A stretch of DNA of 64,000 nucleotides from assembly GCA_964016885.1 (NCBI GenBank), contig OZ024744.1:119231197-119295196 (forward strand). Direction: 5' to 3'. Of this stretch, positions 1-14,502 are shown piece after piece. Below the pieces are notes generated by a model. The model was not told the origin of the DNA, did no database searches, and saw only the letters and a list, made by a program, of their open reading frames with translations. This stretch comes from Eledone cirrhosa (Eukaryota; Mollusca; Cephalopoda; Octopoda; Eledonidae). Numbering within the stretch: position 1 is the stretch's first letter; each line of letters opens with the position of its first letter. The position numbers and the translations under genes are program-made.

Positions 1-383
1 ACTAACATTATTACTGTAACAACTGACTAATGTTACTAACATTATTACTGTAACAACTCACTAATTTTACTAACATTATTACTGTAACAATTGACTTGGT
101 GTTACTAACATTATTACTGTAACAACTGACTTGGTGTTACTAACATTATTACTGTAACAACTGACTTGGTGTTACTAACTTTATTACTGTAACAACTGAC
201 TTGGTGTTACTAACATTATTACTGTAACAACTGACTTGGCGTTACTAACATTATTACTGTAACAACTGACTTGGTGTTACTAACATTATTACTGTAACAA
301 CTGACTTGGTGTTACTAACATTATTACTGTAACAACTGACTTGGTGTTACTAACATTATTACTGTAACAACTGACTTGGTGTT

Positions 384-3300
384 ACTAACATTATTACTGT
401 AACAACTGACTTGGTGTTACTAACATTATTACTGTAACAACTGACTTGGTGTTACTAACATTATTACTGTAACAACTGACTTGGTGTTACTAACATTATT
501 ACTGTAACAACTGACTTGGTGTTACTAACATTATTACTGTAACAACTGACTTGGTGTTACTAACATTATTACTGTAACAACTGACTAATGTTACTAACAT
601 TATTACTGTAACAACTGACTTGGTGTTACTAACATTATTACTGTAACAACTGACTAATGTTACTAACATTATTACTGTAACAACTGACTTGGTGTTACTA
701 ACATTATTACTGTAACAAATGACTAATGTTACTAACATTATTACTGTAACAACTGACTAATGTTACTAACGTTATTACTGTAACAACTGACTAGGTGTTA
801 CTAACATTATTACTGTAACAACTGACTAATGTTACTAACATTATTACTGTAACAACTGACTTGGTGTTACTAACATTATTACTGTAACAAATGACTAATG
901 TTACTAACATTATTACTGTAACAACTGACTAATGTTACTAACATTATTACTGTAACAACTGACTAATGGTACTAACATTATTACTGTAACAACTGACTTG
1001 GTGTTACTAACATTATTACTGTAACAACTGACTTGGTGTTACTAACATTATTACTGTAACAACTGACTAATGTTACTAACATTATTACTGTAACAACTGA
1101 CTAATGTTACTAACATTATTACTGTAACAATTGACTTGGTGTTACTAACATTATTACTGTAACAACTGACTTGGTGTTACTAACATTATCACTGTAACAA
1201 CTGACTAATGGTACTAACATTATTACTGTAACAACTGACTAATGGTACTAACATTATTACTGTAACAACTGACTTGGTGTTACTAACGTTATTACTGTAA
1301 CAACTGACTTGGTGTTACTAACATTATTACTGTGACAACTGACTAATGTTACTAACATTATTACTGTAACAACTGACTTGGTGTTACTAACATTATTACT
1401 GTGACAACTGACTAATGTTACTAACATTATTACTGTAACAACTGACTTGGTGTTACTAACATTATTACTGTGACAACTGACAAATGTTACTAACATTATT
1501 ACTGTAACAACTGACTTGGTGTTACTAACATTATTACTGTGATAACTGACTAATGTTACTAACATTATTACTGTAACAACTGACTTGATGTTACTAACAT
1601 TATTACTGTGACAACTGACTAATGTTACTAACATTATTACTGTAACAACTGACTTGGTGTTACTAATATTATTACTGTGACAACTGACTAATGTTACTAA
1701 CATTATTACTGTAACAACTGACTTGGTGTTACTAACATTATTACTGTGACAACTGACTAATGGTACTAACATTATTACTGTAACAACTGACTTGGTGTTA
1801 CTAACGTTATTACTGTAACAACTGACTTGGTGTTACTAACATTATTACTGTGACAACTGACTAATGTTACTAACATTATTACTGTAACAACTGACTTGGT
1901 GTTACTAACATTATTACTGTAACAACTGACTTGGTGTTACTAACATTATTACTTTAACAACTGACTTGGTGTTACTAACATTATTACTGTAACAACTGAC
2001 TTGGTGTTACTAACATTATTACTGTAACAACTGACTTGGTGTTACTAACATTATTACTGTAACAACTGACTTGGTGTTACTAACATTATTACTGTAACAA
2101 CTTACTTGGTGTTACTAACATTATTACTGTAACAACTGACTTGGTGTTACTAACATTATTACTGTAACAACTGACTTGGTGTTACTAACATTATTACTGT
2201 AACAACTGACTTGGTGTTACTAACATTATTACTGTAACAACTGACTTGGTGTTACTAACATTATTACTGTAACAACTGACTTGGTGTTACTAACATTATT
2301 ACTGTAACAACTGACTTGGTGTTACTAACATTATTACTGTAACAACTGACTTGGTGTTACTAACATTATTACTGTAACAACTGACTTGGTGTTACTAACA
2401 TTATTACTGTAACAACTGACTTGGTGTTACTAACATTATTACTGTAACAACTGACTAATGTTACTAACATTATTACTGTAACAACTGACTTGGTGTTACT
2501 AACATTATTACTGTAACAACTGACTAATGTTACTAACATTATTACTGTAACAACTGACTTGGTGTTACTAACATTATTACTGTAACAAATGACTAATGTT
2601 ACTAACATTATTACTGTAACAACTGACTAATGTTACTAACGTTATTACTGTAACAACTGACTAGGTGTTACTAACATTATTACTGTAACAACTGACTTGG
2701 TGTTACTAACATTATTACTGTAACAGCTGACTAATGTTACTAACATTATTACTGTAACAACTGACTTGGTGTTACTAACATTATTACTGTAACAAATGAC
2801 TAATGTTACTAACATTATTACTGTAACAACTGACTAATGTTACTAACATTATTACTGTAACAACTGACTAATGGTACTAACATTATTACTGTAACAACTG
2901 ACTTGGTGTTACTAACATTATTACTGTAACAACTGACTTGGTGTTACTAACATTATTACTGTAACAACTGACTAATGTTACTAACATTATTACTGTAACA
3001 ACTGACTAATGTTACTAACATTATTACTGTAACAATTGACTTGGTGTTACTAACATTATTACTGTAACAACTGACTTGGTGTTACTAACATTATCACTGT
3101 AACAACTGACTAATGGTACTAACATTATTACTGTAACAACTGACTAATGGTACTAACATTATTACTGTAACAACTGACTTGGTGTTACTAACGTTATTAC
3201 TGTAACAACTGACTTGGTGTTACTAACATTATTACTGTGACAACTGACTAATGTTACTAACATTATTACTGTAACAACTGACTTGGTGTTACTAACATTA

Positions 3301-4076
3301 TTACTGTGACAACTGACTAATGTTACTAACATTATTACTGTAACAACTGACTTGGTGTTACTAACATTATTACTGTGACAACTGACAAATGTTACTAACA
3401 TTATTACTGTAACAACTGACTTGGTGTTACTAACATTATTACTGTGACAACTGACTAATGTTACTAACATTATTACTGTAACAACTGACTTGGTGTTACT
3501 AACATTATTACTGTAACAACTGACTTGGTGTTACTAACATTATTAATGTAACAACTGGCTAATGTTACTAACATTATTACTGTAACAACTGACTTGGTGT
3601 TACTAATATTATTACTGTAACAACTGACTAATGTTACTAACGTTATTACTGTAACAACTGACTAGGTGTTACTAACATTATTACTGTAACAACTGACTTG
3701 GTGTTACTAACATTATTACTGTAACAACTGACTAATGTTACTAACATTATTACTGTAACAACTGACTTGGCGTTACTAACATTATTACTGTAACAAATGA
3801 CTAATGTTACTAACATTATTACTGTAACAACTGACTAATGTTACTAACATTATTACTGTAACAACTGACTAATGGTACTAACATTATTACTGTAACAACT
3901 GACTTGGTGTTACTAACATTATTACTGTAACAACTGACTTGGTGTTACTAACATTATTACTGTAACAACTGACTAATGTTACTAACATTATTACTGTAAC
4001 AACTCACTAATGTTACTAACATTATTACTGTAACAATTGACTTGGTGTTACTAACATTATTACTGTAACAACTGAC
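384..4076. repeat. Large duplication inside the minisatellite, copy 1
   Basis: Variant-unit order here is repeated about 4.56 kb downstream. Tags at 961, 1257, 2369, 3162, 3538 and 4001 all reappear exactly 4,563 bp later. Left of about 754 the offset becomes 4,597, one 34-bp unit indel. Agreement is lost near 384 and near 4,076, so these are the approximate edges. Positions were compared by eye. Confidence 0.85.
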
Positions 4077-4980
4077 TAATGTTACTAACATTATTACTGT
4101 AACAACTGACTAATGTTACTAACATTATTACTGTAACAATTGACTTGGTGTTACTAACATTATTACTGTAACAACTGACTTGGTGTTACTAACATTATCA
4201 CTGTAACAACTGACTAATGGTACTAACATTATTACTGTAACAACTGACTAATGGTACTAACATTATTACTGTAACAACTGACTTGGTGTTACTAACGTTA
4301 TTACTGTAACAACTGACTTGGTGTTACTAACATTATTACTGTGACAACTGACTAATGTTACTAACATTATTACTGTAACAACTGACTTGGTGTTACTAAC
4401 ATTATTACTGTGACAACTGACTAATGTTACTAACATTATTACTGTAACAACTGACTTGGTGTTACTAACATTATTACTGTGACAACTGACAAATGTTACT
4501 AACATTATTACTGTAACAACTGACTTGGTGTTACTAACATTATTACTGTGACAACTGACTAATGTTACTAACATTATTACTGTAACAACTGACTTGGTGT
4601 TACTAACATTATTACTGTAACAACTGACTTGGTGTTACTAACATTATTAATGTAACAACTGGATAATGTTACTAACATTATTACTGTAACAACTGACTTG
4701 GTGTTACTAATATTATTACTGTAACAACTGACTAATGTTACTAACGTTATTACTGTAACAACTGACTAGGTGTTACTAACATTATTACTGTAACAACTGA
4801 CTTGGTGTTACTAACATTATTACTGTAACAACTGACTAATGTTACTAACATTATTACTGTAACAACTGACTTGGCGTTACTAACATTATTACTGTAACAA
4901 ATGACTAATGTTACTAACATTATTACTGTAACAACTGACTAATGTTACTAACATTATTACTGTAACAACTGACTAATGGT

Positions 4981-7900
4981 ACTAACATTATTACTGTAAC
5001 AACTGACTTGGTGTTACTAACATTATTACTGTAACAACTGACTTGGTGTTACTAACATTATTACTGTAACAACTGACTTGGTGTTACTAACATTATTACT
5101 GTAACAACTGACTTGGTGTTACTAACATTATTACTGTAACAACTGACTTGGTGTTACTAACATTATTACTGTAACAACTGACTAATGTTACTAACATTAT
5201 TACTGTAACAACTGACTTGGTGTTACTAACATTATTACTGTAACAACTGACTAATGTTACTAACATTATTACTGTAACAACTGACTTGGTGTTACTAACA
5301 TTATTACTGTAACAAATGACTAATGTTACTAACGTTATTACTGTAACAACTGACTAGGTGTTACTAACATTATTACTGTAACAACTGACTAATGTTACTA
5401 ACATTATTACTGTAACAACTGACTTGGTGTTACTAACATTATTACTGTAACAAATGACTAATGTTACTAACATTATTACTGTAACAACTGACTAATGTTA
5501 CTAACATTATTACTGTAACAACTGACTAATGGTACTAACATTATTACTGTAACAACTGACTTGGTGTTACTAACATTATTACTGTAACAACTGACTTGGT
5601 GTTACTAACATTATTACTGTAACAACTGACTAATGTTACTAACATTATTACTGTAACAACTGACTAATGTTACTAACATTATTACTGTAACAATTGACTT
5701 GGTGTTACTAACATTATTACTGTAACAACTGACTTGGTGTTACTAACATTATCACTGTAACAACTGACTAATGGTACTAACATTATTACTGTAACAACTG
5801 ACTAATGGTACTAACATTATTACTGTAACAACTGACTTGGTGTTACTAACGTTATTACTGTAACAACTGACTTGGTGTTACTAACATTATTACTGTGACA
5901 ACTGACTAATGTTACTAACATTATTACTGTAACAACTGACTTGGTGTTACTAACATTATTACTGTGACAACTGACTAATGTTACTAACATTATTACTGTA
6001 ACAACTGACTTGGTGTTACTAACATTATTACTGTGACAACTGACAAATGTTACTAACATTATTACTGTAACAACTGACTTGGTGTTACTAACATTATTAC
6101 TGTGATAACTGACTAATGTTACTAACATTATTACTGTAACAACTGACTTGATGTTACTAACATTATTACCGTGACAACTGACTAATGTTACTAACATTAT
6201 TACTGTAACAACTGACTTGGTGTTACTAATATTATTACTGTGACAACTGACTAATGTTACTAACATTATTACTGTAACAACTGACTTGGTGTTACTAACA
6301 TTATTACTGTGACAACTGACTAATGGTACTAACATTATTACTGTAACAACTGACTTGGTGTTACTAACGTTATTACTGTAACAACTGACTTGGTGTTACT
6401 AACATTATTACTGTGACAACTGACTAATGTTACTAACATTATTACTGTAACAACTGACTTGGTGTTACTAACATTATTACTGTAACAACTGACTTGGTGT
6501 TACTAACATTATTACTTTAACAACTGACTTGGTGTTACTAACATTATTACTGTAACAACTGACTTGGTGTTACTAACATTATTACTGTAACAACTGACTT
6601 GGTGTTACTAACATTATTACTGTAACAACTGACTTGGTGTTACTAACATTATTACTGTAACAACTTACTTGGTGTTACTAACATTATTACTGTAACAACT
6701 GACTTGGTGTTACTAACATTATTACTGTAACAACTGACTTGGTGTTACTAACATTATTACTGTAACAACTGACTTGGTGTTACTAACATTATTACTGTAA
6801 CAACTGACTTGGTGTTACTAACATTATTACTGTAACAACTGACTTGGTGTTACTAACATTATTACTGTAACAACTGACTTGGTGTTACTAACATTATTAC
6901 TGTAACAACTGACTTGGTGTTACTAACATTATTACTGTAACAACTGACTTGGTGTTACTAACATTATTACTGTAACAACTGACTTGGTGTTACTAACATT
7001 ATTACTGTAACAACTGACTAATGTTACTAACATTATTACTGTAACAACTGACTTGGTGTTACTAACATTATTACTGTAACAACTGACTAATGTTACTAAC
7101 ATTATTACTGTAACAACTGACTTGGTGTTACTAACATTATTACTGTAACAAATGACTAATGTTACTAACATTATTACTGTAACAACTGACTAATGTTACT
7201 AACGTTATTACTGTAACAACTGACTAGGTGTTACTAACATTATTACTGTAACAACTGACTTGGTGTTACTAACATTATTACTGTAACAGCTGACTAATGT
7301 TACTAACATTATTACTGTAACAACTGACTTGGTGTTACTAACATTATTACTGTAACAAATGACTAATGTTACTAACATTATTACTGTAACAACTGACTAA
7401 TGTTACTAACATTATTACTGTAACAACTGACTAATGGTACTAACATTATTACTGTAACAACTGACTTGGTGTTACTAACATTATTACTGTAACAACTGAC
7501 TTGGTGTTACTAACATTATTACTGTAACAACTGACTAATGTTACTAACATTATTACTGTAACAACTGACTAATGTTACTAACATTATTACTGTAACAATT
7601 GACTTGGTGTTACTAACATTATTACTGTAACAACTGACTTGGTGTTACTAACATTATCACTGTAACAACTGACTAATGGTACTAACATTATTACTGTAAC
7701 AACTGACTAATGGTACTAACATTATTACTGTAACAACTGACTTGGTGTTACTAACGTTATTACTGTAACAACTGACTTGGTGTTACTAACATTATTACTG
7801 TGACAACTGACTAATGTTACTAACATTATTACTGTAACAACTGACTTGGTGTTACTAACATTATTACTGTGACAACTGACTAATGTTACTAACATTATTA

Positions 7901-8639
7901 CTGTAACAACTGACTTGGTGTTACTAACATTATTACTGTGACAACTGACAAATGTTACTAACATTATTACTGTAACAACTGACTTGGTGTTACTAACATT
8001 ATTACTGTGACAACTGACTAATGTTACTAACATTATTACTGTAACAACTGACTTGGTGTTACTAACATTATTACTGTAACAACTGACTTGGTGTTACTAA
8101 CATTATTAATGTAACAACTGGCTAATGTTACTAACATTATTACTGTAACAACTGACTTGGTGTTACTAATATTATTACTGTAACAACTGACTAATGTTAC
8201 TAACGTTATTACTGTAACAACTGACTAGGTGTTACTAACATTATTACTGTAACAACTGACTTGGTGTTACTAACATTATTACTGTAACAACTGACTAATG
8301 TTACTAACATTATTACTGTAACAACTGACTTGGCGTTACTAACATTATTACTGTAACAAATGACTAATGTTACTAACATTATTACTGTAACAACTGACTA
8401 ATGTTACTAACATTATTACTGTAACAACTGACTAATGGTACTAACATTATTACTGTAACAACTGACTTGGTGTTACTAACATTATTACTGTAACAACTGA
8501 CTTGGTGTTACTAACATTATTACTGTAACAACTGACTAATGTTACTAACATTATTACTGTAACAACTCACTAATGTTACTAACATTATTACTGTAACAAT
8601 TGACTTGGTGTTACTAACATTATTACTGTAACAACTGAC
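4981..8639. repeat. Large duplication inside the minisatellite, copy 2
   Basis: Partner of 384-4,076, in direct orientation. It carries the same rare variants in the same order, including TATTAATGTAAC near 8,105 and AACTCAC at 8,564. Few substitutions separate the copies, for example TTACCGTGAC at 6,166-6,175 against TTACTGTGAC in copy 1. The duplication therefore looks recent relative to divergence among units. Confidence 0.85.
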
Positions 8640-11600
8640 TTGGTGTTACTAACATTATTACTGTAACAACTGACTTGGTGTTACTAACTTTATTACTGTA
8701 ACAACTGACTTGGTGTTACTAACATTATTACTGTAACAACTGACTAATGGTACTAACATTATTACTGTAACAACTGACTAATGGTACTAACATTATTACT
8801 GTAACAACTGACTTGGTGTTACTAACGTTATTACTGTAACAACTGACTTGGTGTTACTAACATTATTACTGTGACAACTGACTAATGTTACTAACATTAT
8901 TACTGTAACAACTGACTTGGTGTTACTTACATTATTACTGTAACAACTGACTTGGTGTTACTAACATTATTACTGTAACAACTGACTTGGTGTTACTAAC
9001 ATTATTACTGTAACAACGGACTTGGTGTTACTAACATTATTACTGTAATAACTGACTTGGTGTTACTAACATTATTACTGTAACAACTGACTTGGCGTTA
9101 CTAACATTATTACTGTAACAACTGACTTGGTGTTACTAACATTATTACTGTAACAACTGACTTGGTGTTACTAACATTATTACTGTAACAACTGACTTGG
9201 TGTTACTAACATTATTACTGTAACAACTGACTTGGTGTTACTAACATTATTACTGTAACAACTGACTTGGTGTTACTAACATTATTACTGTAACAACTGA
9301 CTTGGTGTTACTAACATTATTACTGTAACAACTGACTTGGTGTTACTAACATTATTACTGTAACAACTGACTTGGTGTTACTAACATTATTACTGTAACA
9401 ACTGACTTGGTGTTACTAACATTATTACTGTAACAACTGACTTGGTGTTACTAACATTATTACTGTAACAACTGACTAATGTTACTAACATTATTACTGT
9501 AACAACTGACTTGGTGTTACTAACATTATTACTGTAACAACTGACTAATGTTACTAACATTATTACTGTAACAACTGACTTGGTGTTACTAACATTATTA
9601 CTGTAACAAATGACTAATGTTACTAACATTATTACTGTAACAACTGACTAATGTTACTAACGTTATTACTGTAACAACTGACTAGGTGTTACTAACATTA
9701 TTACTGTAACAACTGACTAATGTTACTAACATTATTACTGTAACAACTGACTTGGTGTTACTAACATTATTACTGTAACAAATGACTAATGTTACTAACA
9801 TTATTACTGTAACAACTGACTAATGTTACTAACATTATTACTGTAACAATTGACTTGGTGTTACTAACATTATTACTGTAACAACTGACTTGGTGTTACT
9901 AACATTATCACTGTAACAACTGACTAATGGTACTAACATTATTACTGTAACAACTGACTAATGGTACTAACATTATTACTGTAACAACTGACTTGGTGTT
10001 ACTAACGTTATTACTGTAACAACTGACTTGGTGTTACTAACATTATTACTGTGACAACTGACTAATGTTACTAACATTATTACTGTAACAACTGACTTGG
10101 TGTTACTAACATTATTACTGTGACAACTGACTAATGTTACTAACATTATTACTGTAACAACTGACTTGGTGTTACTAACATTATTACTGTGACAACTGAC
10201 AAATGTTACTAACATTATTACTGTAACAACTGACTTGGTGTTACTAACATTATTACTGTGACAACTGACTAATGTTACTAACATTATTACTGTAACAACT
10301 GACTTGATGTTACTAACATTATTACTGTGACAACTGACTAATGTTACTAACATTATTACTGTAACAACTGACTTGGTGTTACTAATATTATTACTGTGAC
10401 AACTGACTAATGTTACTAACATTATTACTGTAACAACTGACTTGGTGTTACTAACATTATTACTGTGACAACTGACTAATGGTACTAACATTATTACTGT
10501 AACAACTGACTTGGTGTTACTAACGTTATTACTGTAACAACTGACTTGGTGTTACTAACATTATTACTGTGACAACTGACTAATGTTACTAACATTATTA
10601 CTGTAACAACTGACTTGGTGTTACTAACATTATTACTGTAACAACTGACTTGGTGTTACTAACATTATTACTTTAACAACTGACTTGGTGTTACTAACAT
10701 TATTACTGTAACAACTGACTTGGTGTTACTAACATTATTACTGTAACAACTGACTTGGTGTTACTAACATTATTACTGTAACAACTGACTTGGTGTTACT
10801 AACATTATTACTGTAACAACTTACTTGGTGTTACTAACATTATTACTGTAACAACTGACTTGGTGTTACTAACATTATTACTGTAACAACAGACTTGGTG
10901 TTACTAACATTATTACTGTAACAACTGACTTGGTGTTACTAACATTATTACTGTAACAACTGACTTGGTGTTACTAACATTATTTCTGTAACAACTGACT
11001 TGGTGTTACTAACATTATTACTGTAACAACTGACTTGGTGTTACTAACATTATTACTGTAACAACTGACTTGGTGTTACTAACATTATTACTTTAACAAC
11101 TGACTTGGTGTTACTAACATTATTACTGTAACAACTGACTTGGTGTTACTAACATTATTACTGTAACAATTGACTTGGTGTTACTAACATTATTACTGTA
11201 ACAACTGACTTGGTGTTACTAACATTATTACTGTAACAATTGACTTGCTGTTACTAACATTATTACTGTAACAACTGACTTGCTGTTACTAACATTATTA
11301 CTGTAACAACTGACTAATGTTACTAACATTATTACTGTAACAACTGACTTGGTGTTACTAACATTATTACTTTAACAACTGACTTGGTGTTCCTCACATT
11401 ATTACTGTAACAACTGACTTGGTGTTACTAACATTATTACTTTAACAACTGACTTGGTGTTACTAACATTATTACTGTAACAACTGACTTGGTGTTACTA
11501 ACATTATTACTGTAACAACTGACTAATGTTACTAACATTATTACTGTAACAACTGACTTGGTGTTACTAACATTATTACTTTAACAACTGACTTGGTGTT

Positions 11601-12232
11601 ACTAACATTATTACTGTAACAACTGACTTGGTGTTACTAACATTATTACTGTAACAACTGACTTGGTGTTACTAACATTATTACTGTAACAACTGACTTG
11701 GTGTTACTAACATTATTACTGTAACAACTGACTAATGTTACTAACATTATTACTGTAACAACTGACTTGGTATTACTAACATTATTACTGTAACAACTGA
11801 CTTGGTGTTACTAACATTATTACTGTAACAACTGACTAATGTTACTAACATTATTTCTGTAACAACTGACTTGGTGTTACTAACATTATTACTGTAACAA
11901 CTGACTTGGTGTTACTAACATTATTACTGTAACAACTGACTAATGTTACTAACATTATTACTGTAACAATTGACTTGGTGTTACTAACATTATTACTGTA
12001 ACAACTGACTAATGTTACTAACATTATTACTGTAACAACTGACTTGGTGTTACTAACATTATTACTGTAACAACTGACTTGGTGTTACTAACATTATTAC
12101 TGTAACAACTGCCTTGGTGTTACTAACATTATTACTGTAACAACTGACTTGGTGTTACTAACATTATTACTGTAACAACTGACTTGGTGTTACTAACATT
12201 ATTACTGTAACAACTAACTTATGTTACTAACA

Positions 12233-12612
12233 TTAATTGACATGGAAATAAGGAAGACATTCTTCAGTTTTAGACAATGACTGTTTCACTTGTTTCCTCA
12301 ACAGAGCAGCCTATTTGTTAAATTAATGTCAAGTTGCCGAGCATTCTGCACACATATGTAGCTTTAAAATTATAATTCTTAGAAAGAATCAGCATGATAC
12401 AGTGTGTGACAAGGCAAACACCACTGAATTACTGGTACACTCTATCTCATCTGATGGGCTTCTCAGCAATTTCTTCTGCATAGTTTCCTTCACATGGTTT
12501 TATTTGGCCTGGCACTATTATAAAGGACACTTGACCAAGTGGTGTTCAACCCTGGACCTTATGATTGTTAACCATGCATACATATAGTATGTTCCTGTAA
12601 GATATGTGTATA
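12233..12612. other. Low-copy AT-rich spacer
   Basis: Sequence after the minisatellite shows no tandem structure. A 61-codon plus-strand ORF (12,402-12,587) has no recognisable motif and is not called. Nothing else is seen here. Confidence 0.6.
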
Positions 12613-12890
12613 GTACAGTGACCTAGTGGTAAGCGTGTTCGACTTGCAACCATAATGTCATAGGTTCAATTGCTGGACCAGGTTGTGTGTTGGCTTTCGA
12701 GCAAAACACCTCATTTCACAATGTTTCAGAGTGCTAAGCTGAAAATGAGTACCAGCTGGGGGTTTAACCCTGTGATGGACTAGCATCCTGTCTTGGAGGA
12801 AGTCTTGTACTCAATCACTTCATGCCATGCGTTCACCCTCACCCCACCCCAGTAAATATGGCCCTGTGTGAGTGAGTTTACAGAAAATAT
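12613..12890 (+). mobile_element. tRNA-derived SINE (cephalopod type)
   Basis: The head has pol III promoter-like boxes: A-box-like TGACCTAGTGG near 12,619 and B-box-like GGTTCAATTGC near 12,663. The body (AGCAAAACACCTCATTTCAC, GAGTACCAGCTGGGGGTTTA, GATGGACTAGCATCCTGTC) is typical of SINEs I know from octopus and squid DNA. Both boxes deviate from tRNA consensus and no cloverleaf is kept, so it is a SINE and not a tRNA gene. Ends are approximate and no target duplication was found. Confidence 0.75.
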
Positions 12891-13045
12891 ATTCAGAAGA
12901 CCAAAGGCAATGTTTTAATAGAAGACGGAAATAGTTCATTGGTACTTAATATATTAGATAGAGTTTGAAATATTGGATTACCCTGGTGCAGCAGATCTTT
13001 GATCAGATACATAGCTAGGATGGTAGGACAAACATGACAGGTGCC
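12891..13045. other. Low-copy spacer
   Basis: No coding or tandem structure is visible. Confidence 0.5.
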
Positions 13046-13162
13046 ATGGGTCACCACGTGAAGTGGGTCACCACTTGAAGTGGGTCACCACATGAGGTGG
13101 GTCGCCACATGAGGTGGATCACCACATGAGGTGGGTCACCACATGAGGTGGGTCATCACATG
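13046..13162. repeat. 17-bp minisatellite, about 7 units
   Basis: Tandem copies of GGGTCACCACATGAGGT with scattered substitutions, such as CACGTGAAG in the first and GTCATCACATG in the last. A short local expansion with no coding role visible. Confidence 0.85.
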
Positions 13163-13721
13163 GACTGGAAGACTTTCTATTAAAGTCAGATAAGCTATCG
13201 TCAGAAAGTGAAAAAAAGAAAGTTCTTCAGATGTCTGATCTGTCTTTATCATGGCTGAGAAGAACAACTATGATGGAACATTAAGCCATTTAATATAAAT
13301 TATTAGACCTCTATAGGCTGAAAAAACTAACTTTGGCCACATCATGGACAACAAATTTAAATCAGTAAAAGCAAGGAAGATGCAGTTGTAATTTTCATGT
13401 ATTGTTTTCAATTAAAAAATTAACATATGTAATTAATTTTTGTGAGTTGACTTTATGGTTATCTGAAAGATGGGTGTCAAATGTTTGGGTTGGGTGTAAT
13501 TTCACTGCTTGTCATAGGGTCTATTTCCCTAGCTATGGTATACAATGATCCAGTTTCTATTTTCTGAAGATTATAATAGTTTGGTGATGAAAGATGTTCT
13601 GACTGGAATGGAAACAATTTTCAGTTGTTCCTGATATGAAATATGTTTATTGTTTATGCAATCTTAAGCAGTTCAAATAGTTGAGAGACAACACAGCAAG
13701 GAGAATGTTTAAAACGGTGGA
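13163..13721. other. Low-copy AT-rich spacer
   Basis: No ORF with recognisable motifs and no tandem repeat is seen over about 560 bp. The next block begins with the GATATATATA array. Confidence 0.55.
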
Positions 13722-14009
13722 GATATATATATATAGGGATATATATGCAGTGATATATACATGGATATAAACACAGTGATATATATATAAAGTGATATAT
13801 ATTCAGAGATATATACATGAATATATACACAGTGATATATATATGTAGAGATATATACATGAATATATAAATATATACAGTGATATATATATATATATAT
13901 AAATATATACAGTGGTATATACATGAATATAAAACAGTGATATATATATATATATATATATATACAGTGGTATATATATATGAATATATACCACAGTGAT
14001 ATATATCAT
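13722..14009. repeat. GTGATATATATA-type minisatellite, piece 1
   Basis: Irregular 12-18 bp units of the form (A)CAGTGATATATATA, with variants such as CATGAATATA. The same family recurs near 16.2-16.4, 18.4-18.9, 21.0-21.25, 21.56-21.76, 22.4-22.75, 31.4-31.5 and 47.65-47.94 kb. The 'IYHYI'-like ORFs across it are artefacts. Confidence 0.9.
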
Positions 14010-14115
14010 CATCATCATCATCATCATCAGGTTTAGCGTCCGTGTTCCATGCTTGCATGGGTTTGGACGGGGGTTTTCCCACTTGAGGCAAGAGTGGTTG
14101 TCTTGCTCGCATAGG

Positions 14116-14339
14116 ACTGTCTGGCGGGTTTTCTACAGCTGGATGCCCTTCCTAACACCAACCACATTTACAGTGTGGGGCTGGGAGGTTTTTACCGTGT
14201 TGCCTACACGGCCACATTACAGCGTGGACTGTCTGGCGGGTTTTCTACAGCTGGATGCCCTTCCTAACACCAACCACATTTACAGTGTGGGGCTGGGAGG
14301 TTTTTACCGTGTTGCCTACACGGCCACATTTACAGTGTG
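14116..14339. repeat. 112-bp tandem duplication in the LINE 3' UTR
   Basis: Two copies of a block starting ACTGTCTGGCGGG at 14,116 and 14,228, followed by a partial third from about 14,338. Each includes CTGGATGCCCTTCC, also found in the SINE tail at 21.3 kb. Confidence 0.9.
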
Positions 14340-14502
14340 GACTGTGTGTTTTTTTGTCGTGACACCTACACGACCTCATTTGTTTCGGCCTGGATGTTGT
14401 GGGACCAACATAACTTTACATTGAAAGGGGCAGTGAGGATGGGGTGGAGGTGGTGGGACGGGGGGTGATGCCTACTGACTGTAGTAGGTTTTTACTTTGT
14501 AT

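Larger units (their letters stand above)
1..12232. repeat. 35/34-bp minisatellite array (about 350 units)
   Basis: The whole stretch is tandem copies of one unit with two length forms. The 35-bp form ends in TTGGTGTT and the 34-bp form in TAATGTT; both share the core ACTAACATTATTACTGTAAC followed by AACTGAC. The left end is outside the window; the array stops near 12,232 and unique DNA follows. Point variants (TGTGAC for TGTAAC, TAATGGT for TAATGTT, TTGGCGTT, ACTTTAAC) recur in fixed order and act as tags. The repetitive minus-strand ORFs here, with a 23-residue period, come from alternating 35 and 34 bp (69 bp = 23 codons) and are not genes. Unit count is length divided by about 34.6, not counted one by one. 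Confidence 0.97.

Noticed and set aside
1257..1772. Long repetitive minus-strand ORFs (up to 171 codons) in the 35/34-bp array
   Set aside because: They follow from the 69-bp dimer and recur wherever it does; no start context, domain or codon bias supports a gene.
1..12232. CRISPR array
   Set aside because: Units are adjacent with no unique spacers, and the sequence is from an animal genome.
12402..12587. 61-codon plus-strand ORF after the minisatellite
   Set aside because: Length is expected by chance, and no motif or signal supports translation.
12613..12700. Functional tRNA gene
   Set aside because: A- and B-box-like motifs are present but no cloverleaf; the downstream body is that of a SINE.
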